Assembly: GCF_009866965.1 (NCBI RefSeq)
Contig: NZ_SPKJ01000002.1
Span: forward strand, 62,001-126,000
DNA length: 64,000 nucleotides
Direction: 5' to 3'
DNA from: Propylenella binzhouense
GTDB lineage: Bacteria > Pseudomonadota > Alphaproteobacteria > Rhizobiales > Afifellaceae
Below the pieces are notes generated by a model, which had not been told where the DNA came from, did not search any database, and saw nothing but the letters and a program-made list of their open reading frames with translations. Positions 42,646-51,690 of the stretch are shown here, piece by piece. How positions within the stretch are numbered: the stretch's first letter is position 1; every line of letters starts with the position of its first letter. The translations under genes and the position numbers were made by a program.

Positions 42646-43770
42646 ATGGGACGGATGCAGATCTGTGCGGCGCTCGCCGCGGCCGGAATCGCCGGGGCGC
42701 TTGTCGCCGGCCCGGCGGCGGCGCGGGAGCTGATCTACAGCAGCTACGCGGGGCCGAAGCACGCCGTGAACGAGCTGGCGCTGCCGCCCTGGTTCAAGGC
42801 GGTCGCGGAGAAGACCGGCGGCGAGGTCGAATGGAAGCTGGTGACGGGCGGCCAGCTCCTCAGCGGGCGCGACACCGTGGCCGGGGTGGGCGAGGGGATC
42901 GCCGATGCCGGGCTGGTCGTGCCGACCTACAACCCGGCCGCGCTGCCGGCGATCGCCACCATCTATTCGACGCTGGTGTTCGGCGACGACGTGGTCGCGA
43001 CGGGCGGCGCGGCGCTCGAGACGCTGCTGCTCGACTGCCCCGCCTGCAAGTCCGAGCTGAAGAAGAACAACGCGGTGGCGATCGCCGGCTACGGCGCCAC
43101 GCCGTTCAAGCTGATGTGCCGCAAGCCGGTCGCCACGCTCGCCGACCTCAAGGGCAAGAAGGTCCGCGTCTCGGGCTCTGGCGTGCCGATGATGGAGATG
43201 GCGGGGGCGACGCCGGTCGCCATGAACCCGGCCGAGGGCACCCCGGCCATGGAGCGCGGCACCATCGACTGCGTGCTCGGCTCGATCAACTGGATGGATT
43301 CCTACGGCTACCGGGACGTCGTCACCGCCATCCTCGACGTGCCGATGGGCATGATGGGTCCGGTGATGACCGGCTACATCAACCGCGACACCTGGGACGG
43401 CCTCAGCCGTGAGCAGAAGCAGGCGCTCCTCGACGGGGCGCCCGAGCTCGACGCGCGCGGCACGCTCGACGCCTATTACGGCGTCGACCAGGAGGTGCTC
43501 GAGTCGCTGAAGGGCAGCGACGTGAAGATGTATCCGGGCGGCAAGGATTTCGACGCGATGCTCGAGACGTTCCGGGCCAAGCTGCGGGAGATCACAATCA
43601 CCGACATGAAGAAGCTCGGCCTTGCCGATCCGGGCGCGGTGATCGACGCCTACGAGAAGAACCTCGAGAAGTGGCGCAAGCTCTCCCCCGAGATCGGCCT
43701 CGACGTCGACAAGTTCACCGCCGCCCTGAAGCGGGAGATCTACGACAAGATCGACGTCGACGACCTCTGA
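42646..43770 (+). CDS. TRAP transporter substrate-binding protein (DctP)
   Basis: A 374-residue periplasmic protein with a signal peptide (MGRMQICAALAAAGIAGALV...AAA). It has the DctP layout: LATLADLKGKKVRVSG-type segment (TLADLKGKKVRVSGSGV), ERGTIDCVLGSINW in place of the usual ALxxGxVDG, and a long C-terminal helix. GGGAGG precedes ATG 42646. TRAP systems import carboxylates using ion gradients; this one is likely to import the substrate of the preceding enzymes. Confidence 0.88.
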   Translation: MGRMQICAALAAAGIAGALVAGPAAARELIYSSYAGPKHAVNELALPPWFKAVAEKTGGEVEWKLVTGGQLLSGRDTVAGVGEGIADAGLVVPTYNPAALPAIATIYSTLVFGDDVVATGGAALETLLLDCPACKSELKKNNAVAIAGYGATPFKLMCRKPVATLADLKGKKVRVSGSGVPMMEMAGATPVAMNPAEGTPAMERGTIDCVLGSINWMDSYGYRDVVTAILDVPMGMMGPVMTGYINRDTWDGLSREQKQALLDGAPELDARGTLDAYYGVDQEVLESLKGSDVKMYPGGKDFDAMLETFRAKLREITITDMKKLGLADPGAVIDAYEKNLEKWRKLSPEIGLDVDKFTAALKREIYDKIDVDDL

Positions 43771-43844
43771 GCGTCGTCGGCCGGGCGGCCCGGACGCCGC
43801 CCGGCACCCTGCCTGCCTGACCCCTGCCGGAAATTGAGGGCCAC

Positions 43845-44390
43845 GTGACCGCGATAGGAAAGATCCTGGACCGGCTGGTCGACGTCTTGATGTGGATCGG
43901 CTGCCTCGCCTCGGCGCTGATGATGGTGCACATCGCCGTCGACGTGTTCTGCCGAAACGTCCTGAACGCGCCGCTCGACGGCACGCTCGAGATCGTCTCG
44001 TCCTACTACATGGTGACGATCGCCTTCTTTCCGCTCGCCTATGTCTCGCGCTCGGGCGGCCAGATCTTGGTGGACCTGTTCACGTCGCAGATGCCGCGGC
44101 GGCCGCGGGCCCGGCTCGACACCGTCGTCTACGTCGCCACGGCCATCTATCTCGCGCTCTTCCTCTGGCGGTCCTACGTGACCGCCCTCGCCAAGACCCG
44201 GCAGGGCGAGGTCTGGGAATCGGCCGGCGGCTTCCTCAGCGTCTGGCCGAGCCGTTGGATCGTGGTCGTCGGCATGGCCGGCATGCTGCTCGTCACGCTG
44301 CGCCTCGCCATCGCGGGCCTCGCACGCGGCGCCGACGGCCTCGAGGCCGCGCTGCGCAAGCCGGACGACGTGTTCGAGGGGCAGGAGTGA
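43845..44390 (+). CDS. TRAP transporter small permease (DctQ)
   Basis: A 181-residue membrane protein with four hydrophobic segments and the DctQ-type sequence DVFCRNVLNAPLDGTLEIVS near the end of helix 1. GTG 43845 is the start. The stop codon overlaps the start of the large permease gene (TGATG), so the two are coupled. Confidence 0.85.
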   Translation: MTAIGKILDRLVDVLMWIGCLASALMMVHIAVDVFCRNVLNAPLDGTLEIVSSYYMVTIAFFPLAYVSRSGGQILVDLFTSQMPRRPRARLDTVVYVATAIYLALFLWRSYVTALAKTRQGEVWESAGGFLSVWPSRWIVVVGMAGMLLVTLRLAIAGLARGADGLEAALRKPDDVFEGQE

Positions 44391-45700
44391 TGAGTTCGGT
44401 CGAAGTCGGCTTCTGGAGCCTCGGCGCGGTCGTCATCCTCATCGCGCTCCGCGTCCCGATCGGCGTCGCCCTCGGCGGCGTCGGGCTGCTCGGAATCGCC
44501 TATATCAGAGACTTCAGGATCGCCTACGCGGTTCTCGGCAGCACCCCTTTCGAGTTCGCCGCCCACCACACCCTCTCGGCGATCCCGATGTTCCTCCTGA
44601 TGGGCGCCATTGCCCACGGGTCGGGCATCAGCCAGTCGCTGTTCCGCGCGGCGCGGCTCTGGCTCGGCGGCATTCCGGGCGGCCTCGCCGTCGCGACGAA
44701 CTATGCCTGCGCGGGATTCGCCGCCGCCTCGGGATCGAGCATCGCGACCGCGGCGGCGATGGCCAAAATAGCGGTCCCGGAGATGCTGAAGGCCGGATAC
44801 GACCGCGGCCTCGCCACCGGCGTGGTGGCGAGCGCCGGCACGCTGGGCTCGATGATCCCGCCGAGCATCATGTTCGTGCTGTTCGGCGTCTTCGCCGAGG
44901 TCTCCATCGTCAAGCTGCTCATCGCCGGCATCATTCCGGGCCTGCTCACCGCCTTCATCTACATGGTGATGATCATGGTGCGCAGCACGCTCAATCCGGC
45001 GCTCGCGCCCCGGCTCGATCCGGAGGAGCAGCGCCGCCTGCGTCCGGAGCGGATCCGGGCGCTCCTCGAGATCTGGCCGCTGCTGGCGCTGATGCTCGGC
45101 ATCATCGGCGGGCTCTATTCCGGCGTCGTCACGCCGACCGAAGCCGGCGCCGCCGGCGCCGCCCTGGCGCTCCTCATCGCGCTCCTGCAGCGCCGGCTCT
45201 CGGTGGCGCGGTTCGTCTCAAGCCTGATCGAGGCCACCGCCTCGACCGCGCGCATCTTCTTCGTCGCCGCCGCCGCCGCGCTCTTCGCCAAGTTCCTGGC
45301 CATGACGGGCATGCCGTTCTATTTCGGCTCCCTTCTCTCCGAGCTCGGTTCGCCTTTGCTCCTGATCGTCGCGACCTCGGTGATCTTCACCATCCTCGGC
45401 ATGTTCCTCGATCCGATCGGCCTGATGCTGCTCACGCTGCCGATCCTCCTGCCGATGTTCGAGGCGCAGGGCGTGGACCTCATCTGGTTCGGAGTCCTGA
45501 CCGTCAAGTTCCTCGAGATCGGGCTGCTCACGCCGCCGGTCGGCTTCAACGTCTACGTCATCAAGGCGACCGTGGGCGATGCGGTGCCGCTCGCCGAAAT
45601 CTTCCGCGGCGTCGCCTGGTTCCTGCTCTGCGAGTTCATCGTGGTGGTCCTGCTGGTGCTCTTCCCGCAGATCGCGCTGTTCCTGCCGAACACGATGTGA
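44390..45700 (+). CDS. TRAP transporter large permease (DctM)
   Basis: A 436-residue inner-membrane protein with about twelve hydrophobic segments. DctM landmarks include IPMFLLMGAIAHGSGIS, ASGSSIATAAAMAKIAVPEM, LGSMIPPSIMFVLFGV and the VVTPTEAGAAGA motif. It overlaps the small-permease gene and completes a three-gene TRAP importer. Confidence 0.93.
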   Translation: MSSVEVGFWSLGAVVILIALRVPIGVALGGVGLLGIAYIRDFRIAYAVLGSTPFEFAAHHTLSAIPMFLLMGAIAHGSGISQSLFRAARLWLGGIPGGLAVATNYACAGFAAASGSSIATAAAMAKIAVPEMLKAGYDRGLATGVVASAGTLGSMIPPSIMFVLFGVFAEVSIVKLLIAGIIPGLLTAFIYMVMIMVRSTLNPALAPRLDPEEQRRLRPERIRALLEIWPLLALMLGIIGGLYSGVVTPTEAGAAGAALALLIALLQRRLSVARFVSSLIEATASTARIFFVAAAAALFAKFLAMTGMPFYFGSLLSELGSPLLLIVATSVIFTILGMFLDPIGLMLLTLPILLPMFEAQGVDLIWFGVLTVKFLEIGLLTPPVGFNVYVIKATVGDAVPLAEIFRGVAWFLLCEFIVVVLLVLFPQIALFLPNTM

Positions 45701-45713
45701 GCGGCGCGCGCTG

Positions 45714-46535
45714 ATGGAAGAGACCGATCGCGTCTACGTGCTGGACTGCGGCGACGTCCGGATCCATGCGATCCGCGATGCCGTGCTGCCGATCCCCGTC
45801 GGGAACTTCCCCGGCGCGGACGCGGAGCGCGCAGCCGCTTTGCTCGGCCAACTCTCCGAGAGCGTGCCCGTCACCGTGAACTGCTTCCTGCTCGAGGCGG
45901 CGGACGGTTCCACCTGCCTCGTCGACACCGGGGTGGGCACCGCCATCCCGGGCGTGGAGGGTGCGCTGGCGCGCCGGCTCGCGGCCGGCTTCGAGGCGCC
46001 CGGCCGCATCTTCCTCAGCCATTTCCATATCGACCATATCGGCGGGCTGGTCACGCTGGCGGGGCTGGCGCCTCCGGAGACGGAGATCCTGGTTCCCGAA
46101 GCGGAGCTCGCCTACTGGACGCGGCCCGGCTTCCCGCTCGGCGCGCCCGTCGGCCAGGGGCGCTCGCGGCCGGTGGTGGCGGCGCTCTTGGAGCGCTTCG
46201 GCGACCGGCTGCGCCCGGTCGCTCCCGATGTCGAGCCGCTGCCGGGCGTGCGGCAGGTTCCGTTGCCGGGCCATACGCCGGGGCATACCGGCATCCGGGT
46301 GGGCGAGACCCTGATCTGGGGCGACATCGTCCACGCGCCGGCGCTGCAATGCGCCGTGCCGGACTGGGGCTATGTCGCGGACGTCGAGCCGCAGGCGGCC
46401 GCCGAGCAGCGCCGGAACATCTTCGCGGAAACGGCGGAGCGGGAGATCGTCGTCGGGGGCATGCACCTGCCCTTTCCTGGCTTCGGACGCCTGCGCCGGT
46501 CGAAGGAGGGATATCGGTTCGAACCGCTTTCCTAG
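45714..46535 (+). CDS. Metallo-beta-lactamase fold hydrolase
   Basis: A 273-residue MBL-fold protein. Both metal sites look complete: His103-x-His105-x-Asp107-His108 (SHFHIDHIG), His187 in LPGHTPG, Asp204 in IWGDIVH and His251 in GGMHLP. The similarity is to the AHL-lactonase/glyoxalase-II-like group, which hydrolyse esters, lactones or thioesters. It starts 13 bases after the TRAP permease stop, so it is in the same operon and may open a lactone or ester intermediate. Confidence 0.85.
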   Translation: MEETDRVYVLDCGDVRIHAIRDAVLPIPVGNFPGADAERAAALLGQLSESVPVTVNCFLLEAADGSTCLVDTGVGTAIPGVEGALARRLAAGFEAPGRIFLSHFHIDHIGGLVTLAGLAPPETEILVPEAELAYWTRPGFPLGAPVGQGRSRPVVAALLERFGDRLRPVAPDVEPLPGVRQVPLPGHTPGHTGIRVGETLIWGDIVHAPALQCAVPDWGYVADVEPQAAAEQRRNIFAETAEREIVVGGMHLPFPGFGRLRRSKEGYRFEPLS

Positions 46536-46590
46536 AGACAGTCCCGAACGAGACCGCTCCGTCATCTGGCGGGTTCCGCATCGCCTTGAA

Positions 46591-46601
46591 GTTTCGTAAA
46601 C
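46591..46601 (+). promoter_or_regulatory. Candidate IclR operator (GTTTCGTAAAC)
   Basis: An imperfect palindrome GTTT-CGT-AAAC lies 41 bases before the second IclR gene. Its GTTTCGTA core recurs at 39047 in front of the aldehyde dehydrogenase operon. Autoregulation is inferred. Confidence 0.35.
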
Positions 46602-46641
46602 AATCGGCACGGCGGGAGCGCCGCGAAAGGCCGGGAAAAGC

Positions 46642-47433
46642 ATGCCGCGCGAGCGAAATCCCGTCAGCAAGACCCTGCGCTGCCTCGAACTGATCCTCGA
46701 GGCCGAAAATTCCGAGATCGGCGTCCGCGAGCTGGCGGAATCGATGCACGTGTCCCCGAGCAGCGCGCACCGGATCCTGAACGGCCTCGTCGACGAAGGC
46801 TACGTGACCCGCGATCCGGTCACGCAGCGCTACCGGATCGGCGTGGGCTTCCTGCGCCTCGCCTATCTCTCGGCCGACCGCATCCCGATCCGCAAGCTCG
46901 CCATGGCGGCGATGCAGGAACTGGCCGAGGAGCACAATGAGACGGTTCTCCTCGGCCTCTACGATTCGACGCGGCGGGAGATGGTGTTCGTCGCCTCGAT
47001 CGAGTCCACGCATCCGCTGCGCTATGCCGTGCGCCTCAACCAGTGGTCGCCGATCCATACCGGCGCGACCGGTCTCGCCATTCTCGCGTTCCTGCCGGAG
47101 CAGGAATGCGAGGCGATCCTTTCCGGGCCGCTCGAGAGGCTGACGCCGGAGACGATCACCGATCCGAACAGGCTGAGATCCGTGCTGGAGCAGGTCCGGC
47201 GCCAGGGCTATGCGCTCACGCACGGGCAGCGGATCACCGGAGCGGTCGGAATCGCGGCGCCGATCTTCAGCGGCACGGGTGCCGTGATCGGCGACGTCAG
47301 CGTGACGATCCCCGAACAGCGCTTCGTCGAGGACCTGCAGGAGAAGCTGATCGCGGCCGTGCGCGCGACCGCGGACAAGATCACGCGCCTCACCGGCGGG
47401 GCGTCGGCCGAGCGGAGCCGCGCGGCGTCCTGA
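46642..47433 (+). CDS. IclR family transcriptional regulator 2
   Basis: A 263-residue regulator with N-terminal winged HTH (VSKTLRCLELILEAENSEIG, VRELAESMHVSPSSAHRIL) and an IclR effector domain (ALTHGQRITGAVGIAAPIF). It follows the MBL gene on the same strand and could control the 39102-46535 operon. It ends 78 bases from the convergent flavoprotein gene. Confidence 0.9.
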   Translation: MPRERNPVSKTLRCLELILEAENSEIGVRELAESMHVSPSSAHRILNGLVDEGYVTRDPVTQRYRIGVGFLRLAYLSADRIPIRKLAMAAMQELAEEHNETVLLGLYDSTRREMVFVASIESTHPLRYAVRLNQWSPIHTGATGLAILAFLPEQECEAILSGPLERLTPETITDPNRLRSVLEQVRRQGYALTHGQRITGAVGIAAPIFSGTGAVIGDVSVTIPEQRFVEDLQEKLIAAVRATADKITRLTGGASAERSRAAS

Positions 47434-47510
47434 GCCGTTCGCTGCCTGTGGCCGGACCCGATTTCGGCCGAGCGCGCCCCAAGCGATAGCCAATCGCGCC
47501 TCGCGACGGC

Positions 47511-48665
47511 TCAGCCGGCGGCGGCGTTGAGCGCGCGGTCGCCGGAGGCGATCGGGGCGTTCAGGACGTCATAGCCGTAGCACCAGTCGGGGTCTGTCCG
47601 CTCGCGCATCCAGGTATTGGCGTGCGACCCGGCCTGGACGCGGGCAGCCCGCGCTTGCCGCGTCGCCTCGAAGCGGGCGAGCGCGCCGGCGACATCGTCC
47701 GGCGTCTCCGCGATGCAGCGCGCCAGCATGACGCCGTCCTCCATGGCCATGGCGGCACCCTGGGCCATGTAGGGCGTCATCGGATGGGCCGCGTCGCCGA
47801 GGATCACCATCCGGCCGTCCTGCCAGTGCGGGAGCGGCTTGCGGTCGACGATCGCCCACTTGTTGACCTCGGGGCAGGCGCGGAGCACGTCCCGCACCTG
47901 CGGGTGGAAGGACGCGAAGGCGCTGCGCAGCACGTCCACGTCGCCCTTCGCCGACCAGGATTCCAGCGTCCAGTCCGGCTCCGGCAGCGAGGTGACGAAG
48001 TAGACCTCGTCCCGCGCGGCGGTGGTGAGATAGATCACGATGTGCCGGTCCTCGCCCCACCATTTGGTGCATTCGTCGATCTCCATCGACAGGCGTTCGA
48101 CCGGAAAGGTGGCGCGGTAGGCCACGCGGCCGGTGTAATCGGGCTTTTCCGGCCCGAGCAGCGTCTCGCGCACGCGCGAGTGCACGCCGTCGGCGCCGAC
48201 GACGATATCGGCGCTGGTCCGGGTGCCGTCCTGAAACGTGATCTCCACGCCGTCCGAACGGGTCTCGATCCCGACCACGCGCCTGTCGAGGCTGATCGCC
48301 TCGTCCGGCACGATCGAGACGAGGGCCTCGTGCAGGTCGCCGCGATGCATCAGGAGGTAGTCGGCTCCGTATCTCGCCGAGGCGGCGTCGCCGAGCGGAA
48401 GTTCGAACTGCATCGCGCCGGTGTCCCATGTCCGGTTCTTCCAGGAACCGGGGCGGAAGGCGGTGGCCTTGACCCGCTCCTCCAGGCCGAGCGAACGCAG
48501 GACGCGCATGGCGTTCGGGCTCATCTGGATGCCGGCGCCGAGACGCAGGAAATGCGGCGCCTGCTCGAAGATATGGCTGTCTATGCCGCGCTGCCGAAGC
48601 GCGGAATAAGCCACGAGGCCTCCCATTCCCGCTCCGATGATCGCGATCCGCGGCGCATGGCCCAT
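47511..48665 (-). CDS. FAD monooxygenase, 6-hydroxynicotinate 3-monooxygenase (NicC)-like
   Basis: A 384-residue class A flavoprotein hydroxylase. FAD motifs are IAIIGAGMGG near the N-terminus, the DG motif VVGADGVHSRVRE and the GD motif VILGDAAHPMTPYMAQGAAM. It shares long blocks with Pseudomonas NicC as I recall it: KWWGEDRH, TTAARDEVYFVT, the NP-x-W region, and ANTWMRE...DPDWCYGYD. NicC hydroxylates and decarboxylates 6-hydroxynicotinate to 2,5-dihydroxypyridine. The other nic genes are not in the window, so a related hydroxy-aromatic acid is also possible. It is divergent from the OB-fold/thiolase operon. Confidence 0.85.
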   Translation of the reverse strand: MGHAPRIAIIGAGMGGLVAYSALRQRGIDSHIFEQAPHFLRLGAGIQMSPNAMRVLRSLGLEERVKATAFRPGSWKNRTWDTGAMQFELPLGDAASARYGADYLLMHRGDLHEALVSIVPDEAISLDRRVVGIETRSDGVEITFQDGTRTSADIVVGADGVHSRVRETLLGPEKPDYTGRVAYRATFPVERLSMEIDECTKWWGEDRHIVIYLTTAARDEVYFVTSLPEPDWTLESWSAKGDVDVLRSAFASFHPQVRDVLRACPEVNKWAIVDRKPLPHWQDGRMVILGDAAHPMTPYMAQGAAMAMEDGVMLARCIAETPDDVAGALARFEATRQARAARVQAGSHANTWMRERTDPDWCYGYDVLNAPIASGDRALNAAAG

Positions 48666-48796
48666 CTTCTCTTCCTCCCTTCGGCCGATTGCGGGCAGGC
48701 GCTCATCCGCGCCAATGCCGTTCCATTATAAGGAACATATGATCTCTTATGAGGTTCACCTCATTTGGACCGGGAAGTCAAGCTGCGCGACCCGGG

Positions 48797-48842
48797 TTGA
48801 CGTCCGCCGCAGAGTTGCCTAACGATAAGAGAACGATCGTTC
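48797..48842 (+). promoter_or_regulatory. Promoter candidate with perfect palindrome GAACGATCGTTC
   Basis: TTGACG at 48797 is followed after 17 bases by a weak TAACGA (-10-like). A 12-bp perfect palindrome GAACGATCGTTC lies at 48831-48842, downstream of the promoter and just before the OB-fold gene. Position suits a repressor site. A similar element occurs at 39039. Confidence 0.4.
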
Positions 48843-48864
48843 GTTTATGCAGAACAGGTGGATG

Positions 48865-49281
48865 ATGCAGAAGCTCAGTGTCGTGACCGCGGAGACCCTG
48901 TCGGGGCTGGAGCGGCTGCATGTCGGCCGGGGCCCCGACGGCGCGCCGGTGCTGCGCGGCGCACGCTGCGCCGATTGCGGGCTGGTCTACTTTCCGCCGA
49001 TCGGCATCTGCCCGAGCTGCGCTTCGACGGACCAGGCGGCCGAGGACATGCCGCGATCGGGCACGCTCTATTCGGAGACCACCGTCCACGCCGCCCCGCC
49101 GCCCTGGTTCACCCCCTATTCCGTCGGCTATGTCGACCTGCCCAACGGCGCCCGCGTCTTCGGACACCTGAGGGGGAGCCCCCGGATCGGCGACCGCGTG
49201 ACCCTCACGACCGCCGTCCTCGGCCGCGACGAGGACGGGCGGCCGGTGGAGACCTTCGCTTTCGAGAAGAAGGAAGGCTGA
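48865..49281 (+). CDS. Zn-ribbon OB-fold protein (DUF35 type), thiolase partner
   Basis: A 138-residue protein with a rubredoxin-like zinc ribbon (GARCADCGLVYFPP, ICPSCAS: two CxxC pairs) followed by an OB fold (SVGYVDLPNGARVFGHL). Such proteins pair with thiolases or hydratases in CoA-thioester pathways. The thiolase gene starts one base after its stop codon, which supports a complex. The start is uncertain: ATG 48865 has AGG six bases upstream, while ATG 48847 is too close to the palindrome to leave room for a ribosome-binding site. Confidence 0.8.
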   Translation: MQKLSVVTAETLSGLERLHVGRGPDGAPVLRGARCADCGLVYFPPIGICPSCASTDQAAEDMPRSGTLYSETTVHAAPPPWFTPYSVGYVDLPNGARVFGHLRGSPRIGDRVTLTTAVLGRDEDGRPVETFAFEKKEG

Positions 49282-49282
49282 G

Positions 49283-50422
49283 ATGGTCCGGGCCGCTATC
49301 GCCGGGGTCGGAATGGTCCCGTTCGCCAAGATGCGCGAGAAGTCGCTCGCCGATATCGGCTGGCCGGCCGTCAAGGCGGCCATCGCCGATGCCGGGATCG
49401 AGCCGAAGGCCCTGCAGGCCTGCTATTGCGGCACCAGCCTCGGCGGGATGATGGCCGGGCAGCGCATTCTCGGCCGGATGGGGCTGACCGGCATCCCGGT
49501 CACGAATATCGAGAATGCCTGCTCCTCGAGCTCTTCGGCCCTCGCCCAGGCCGTGCTCGCCGTGCGCGCGGGCAAGTACGAGGCGGTGCTGGTCGTCGGC
49601 GCCGAGAAGCTCACCAAGTTCGGCGGCGGCACCCTGCCGCTCGAGAAGGAGGACTGGGAGGTCTCGCAAGGCCTCGTGATGCCGGCCCTCTATGCCATGC
49701 GCGCCAAGCGCTACATGCACGAATACGGCCTGACCGAGCTGCAGCTCGCCAAGGTGTCGGTGAAGAACCGGAAGAACGGGGCGCTCAATCCGGATGCCCA
49801 GTACCGCCAGGCCGTGACGGTCGAGGACGTGCTCGGCAGCCGCATGATCGCGGAGCCGTTCACGCTGCTGCAGTGCTGCCCGACCGGCGACGGGGCGGCG
49901 GCGCTCGTCGTCACCTCAGAAAAGCTTGCGCGGAAGCTGCGGAGCGATCCCGTCTTCGTCGCCGCCTCCGAGCTGACCTCCGGTCGCTTCACTGCCGGGT
50001 TCCGCGACATGACGACGCCGGAGATCACCGTCCGGGGCGCCGCGGAGGCCTACGAGGAGGCGGGGCTCGGGCCCGAGGACATCGACGTGGCCGAGGTGCA
50101 CGACGCGTTCTCGATCGCGGAGCTCATCTATTACGACGCCTTCGGCTTCTCGAAGAAGGGCGAGGCGGGCGCGCTGATCGACAGCGGGGCGACCGAGATC
50201 GGCGGGCGGGTCGCCGTCAATCCGTCGGGCGGCCTTATCTCGAAGGGGCATCCGATCGGCGCGACCGGGGCGGCGCAGGTGGTCGAGATCACCCGCCAGC
50301 TCCGCGGCGAATGCGGGCCGCGCCAGGTGCCGGGCGCGAAGGTCGGGCTGGCGCACGCCACCGGCGGCGGCATTTCCGGCTTCGACCATGGCGCCTGCGC
50401 CATCCACATCCTGACACGCTAG
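49283..50422 (+). CDS. Thiolase-family acyltransferase (SCP-x type)
   Basis: A 379-residue thiolase-fold enzyme of the lipid-transfer/SCP-x subgroup. The nucleophilic Cys is in NIENACSSSSSAL; the general base His is in GGLISKGHPIGATG. The canonical C-terminal CxG motif is replaced by ATGGGISGFDHGACA, as in this subgroup. Together with the OB-fold partner it probably cleaves or condenses a beta-ketoacyl-CoA. It sits between the OB-fold gene and a CoA-transferase gene in one plus-strand operon. Confidence 0.88.
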   Translation: MVRAAIAGVGMVPFAKMREKSLADIGWPAVKAAIADAGIEPKALQACYCGTSLGGMMAGQRILGRMGLTGIPVTNIENACSSSSSALAQAVLAVRAGKYEAVLVVGAEKLTKFGGGTLPLEKEDWEVSQGLVMPALYAMRAKRYMHEYGLTELQLAKVSVKNRKNGALNPDAQYRQAVTVEDVLGSRMIAEPFTLLQCCPTGDGAAALVVTSEKLARKLRSDPVFVAASELTSGRFTAGFRDMTTPEITVRGAAEAYEEAGLGPEDIDVAEVHDAFSIAELIYYDAFGFSKKGEAGALIDSGATEIGGRVAVNPSGGLISKGHPIGATGAAQVVEITRQLRGECGPRQVPGAKVGLAHATGGGISGFDHGACAIHILTR

Positions 50423-50444
50423 CGCCAGACGGGACGTGGAGCCG

Positions 50445-51683
50445 ATGCCAAACGACGCCGCCGCGGCCATGCGCCCGCTCGAAGGCGTGACCGTTCTCGA
50501 TCTCACCCAGTTCCTGTCGGGCCCGTACTGCACGCAGATCCTGGGCGATCTCGGGGCCGAGATCATCAAGCTGGAGAGCCCCGAGGGAGACCTCGCGCGG
50601 CACATCCCGCCTTATTTCCGCGAGGGGTCGAGCCTCTATTTCCACGCGATCAACCGCAACAAGAGCAGCATCGTCGTGAACCTGAAGAGCGAGCGGGGCC
50701 TCGCCATCGCGCGCGACCTGATCGCGACCTGCGACATCGTGGTGGAGAACTTCCGCCCCGGCGTGCTCGACCGGCTCGGCCTCTCCGCGGCGGAGCTGTG
50801 CAGAGAGCATCCGCGGCTGATCTGGGCCTCGATCTCGGGCTTCGGGCAGGACGGGCCGTACCGCAACAAGCCCGCCTACGACATGATCGTGCAGGCGCTT
50901 TCCGGCGGCATGAGCCTCACCGGCGAGCCGGGCGGCACTGCGGTCCGCTCCGGCATCCCGATCGGGGACCTCTCCGCCGGCATGTATGCGGCGATCGCCG
51001 CGCTCTCGGCGATGGTGCGGCGGGGCATCACCGGGAGGGGCGCCATCTGCGACATCTCGATGCTCGACGTGCAGGCGGCGATGCTCTGCTACCAGGCGGC
51101 CTATTTCCTCCATTCCGGCGTGGTGCCGGGACGGCAGGGCACGGCGCACGATTCGATCCCGACCTATCGCGGCTTCACCTGCGCGGAAGGGACCGAGCTC
51201 GTGATCACCGCCAACACCGAGCGCATGTGGCGCGGCCTCTGCCGCGTCCTCGGGCTCGACCACCTGGCCGACGATCCCCGCTTCGTGACGAACCGCGAGC
51301 GGCACCAGAACCGCGCCGCGCTGGCGGAGCTCCTCGAGGCCGCGATGCGCCGCCGCCGCGCCGACGAATGGGTGCCGCTGCTCGAGGCCGAGGGCATTCC
51401 GGTCGGCGTCGTGAACACGCTCGACAAGGTGATGGCGGATCCGCAGCTCCGGCACCGCGCGATGATCGAGGAGATGCCGGCGCGGGCGGGCGGGCCGCTG
51501 CGCGTCATGGCGAACCCGGTGAAGTTCGTCGGCGAGCCGGCCACGGCGTCGATCCCGCCGCCCGTCCTCGGCAGCGCGACGGCCGCGGTGCTCGCGCGGC
51601 ATCTCGGGCTGGCGCCGGCCGAGATCGCGCGGCTCGACCGCGAGGGCGTCATCGCGACGGCCGGCACTCCCGCCGACGCGTGA
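50445..51683 (+). CDS. Family III CoA-transferase (CaiB/BaiF)
   Basis: A 412-residue CaiB/BaiF protein. It begins PLEGVTVLDLTQFLSGPYCTQ, with LGDLGAEIIKLESPEGD, VENFRPGVLDRLG, and the catalytic Asp region GQDGPY...AYDMIVQALSGGM, and ISMLDVQAAM. These enzymes move CoA from a donor thioester to an incoming acid, so this is likely the activation step for the thiolase pathway. ATG 50445 has GGAG five bases upstream; the GTG at 50436 is less likely. It converges with the thioredoxin-reductase-like gene. Confidence 0.9.
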   Translation: MPNDAAAAMRPLEGVTVLDLTQFLSGPYCTQILGDLGAEIIKLESPEGDLARHIPPYFREGSSLYFHAINRNKSSIVVNLKSERGLAIARDLIATCDIVVENFRPGVLDRLGLSAAELCREHPRLIWASISGFGQDGPYRNKPAYDMIVQALSGGMSLTGEPGGTAVRSGIPIGDLSAGMYAAIAALSAMVRRGITGRGAICDISMLDVQAAMLCYQAAYFLHSGVVPGRQGTAHDSIPTYRGFTCAEGTELVITANTERMWRGLCRVLGLDHLADDPRFVTNRERHQNRAALAELLEAAMRRRRADEWVPLLEAEGIPVGVVNTLDKVMADPQLRHRAMIEEMPARAGGPLRVMANPVKFVGEPATASIPPPVLGSATAAVLARHLGLAPAEIARLDREGVIATAGTPADA

Positions 51684-51690
51684 GACGGGG

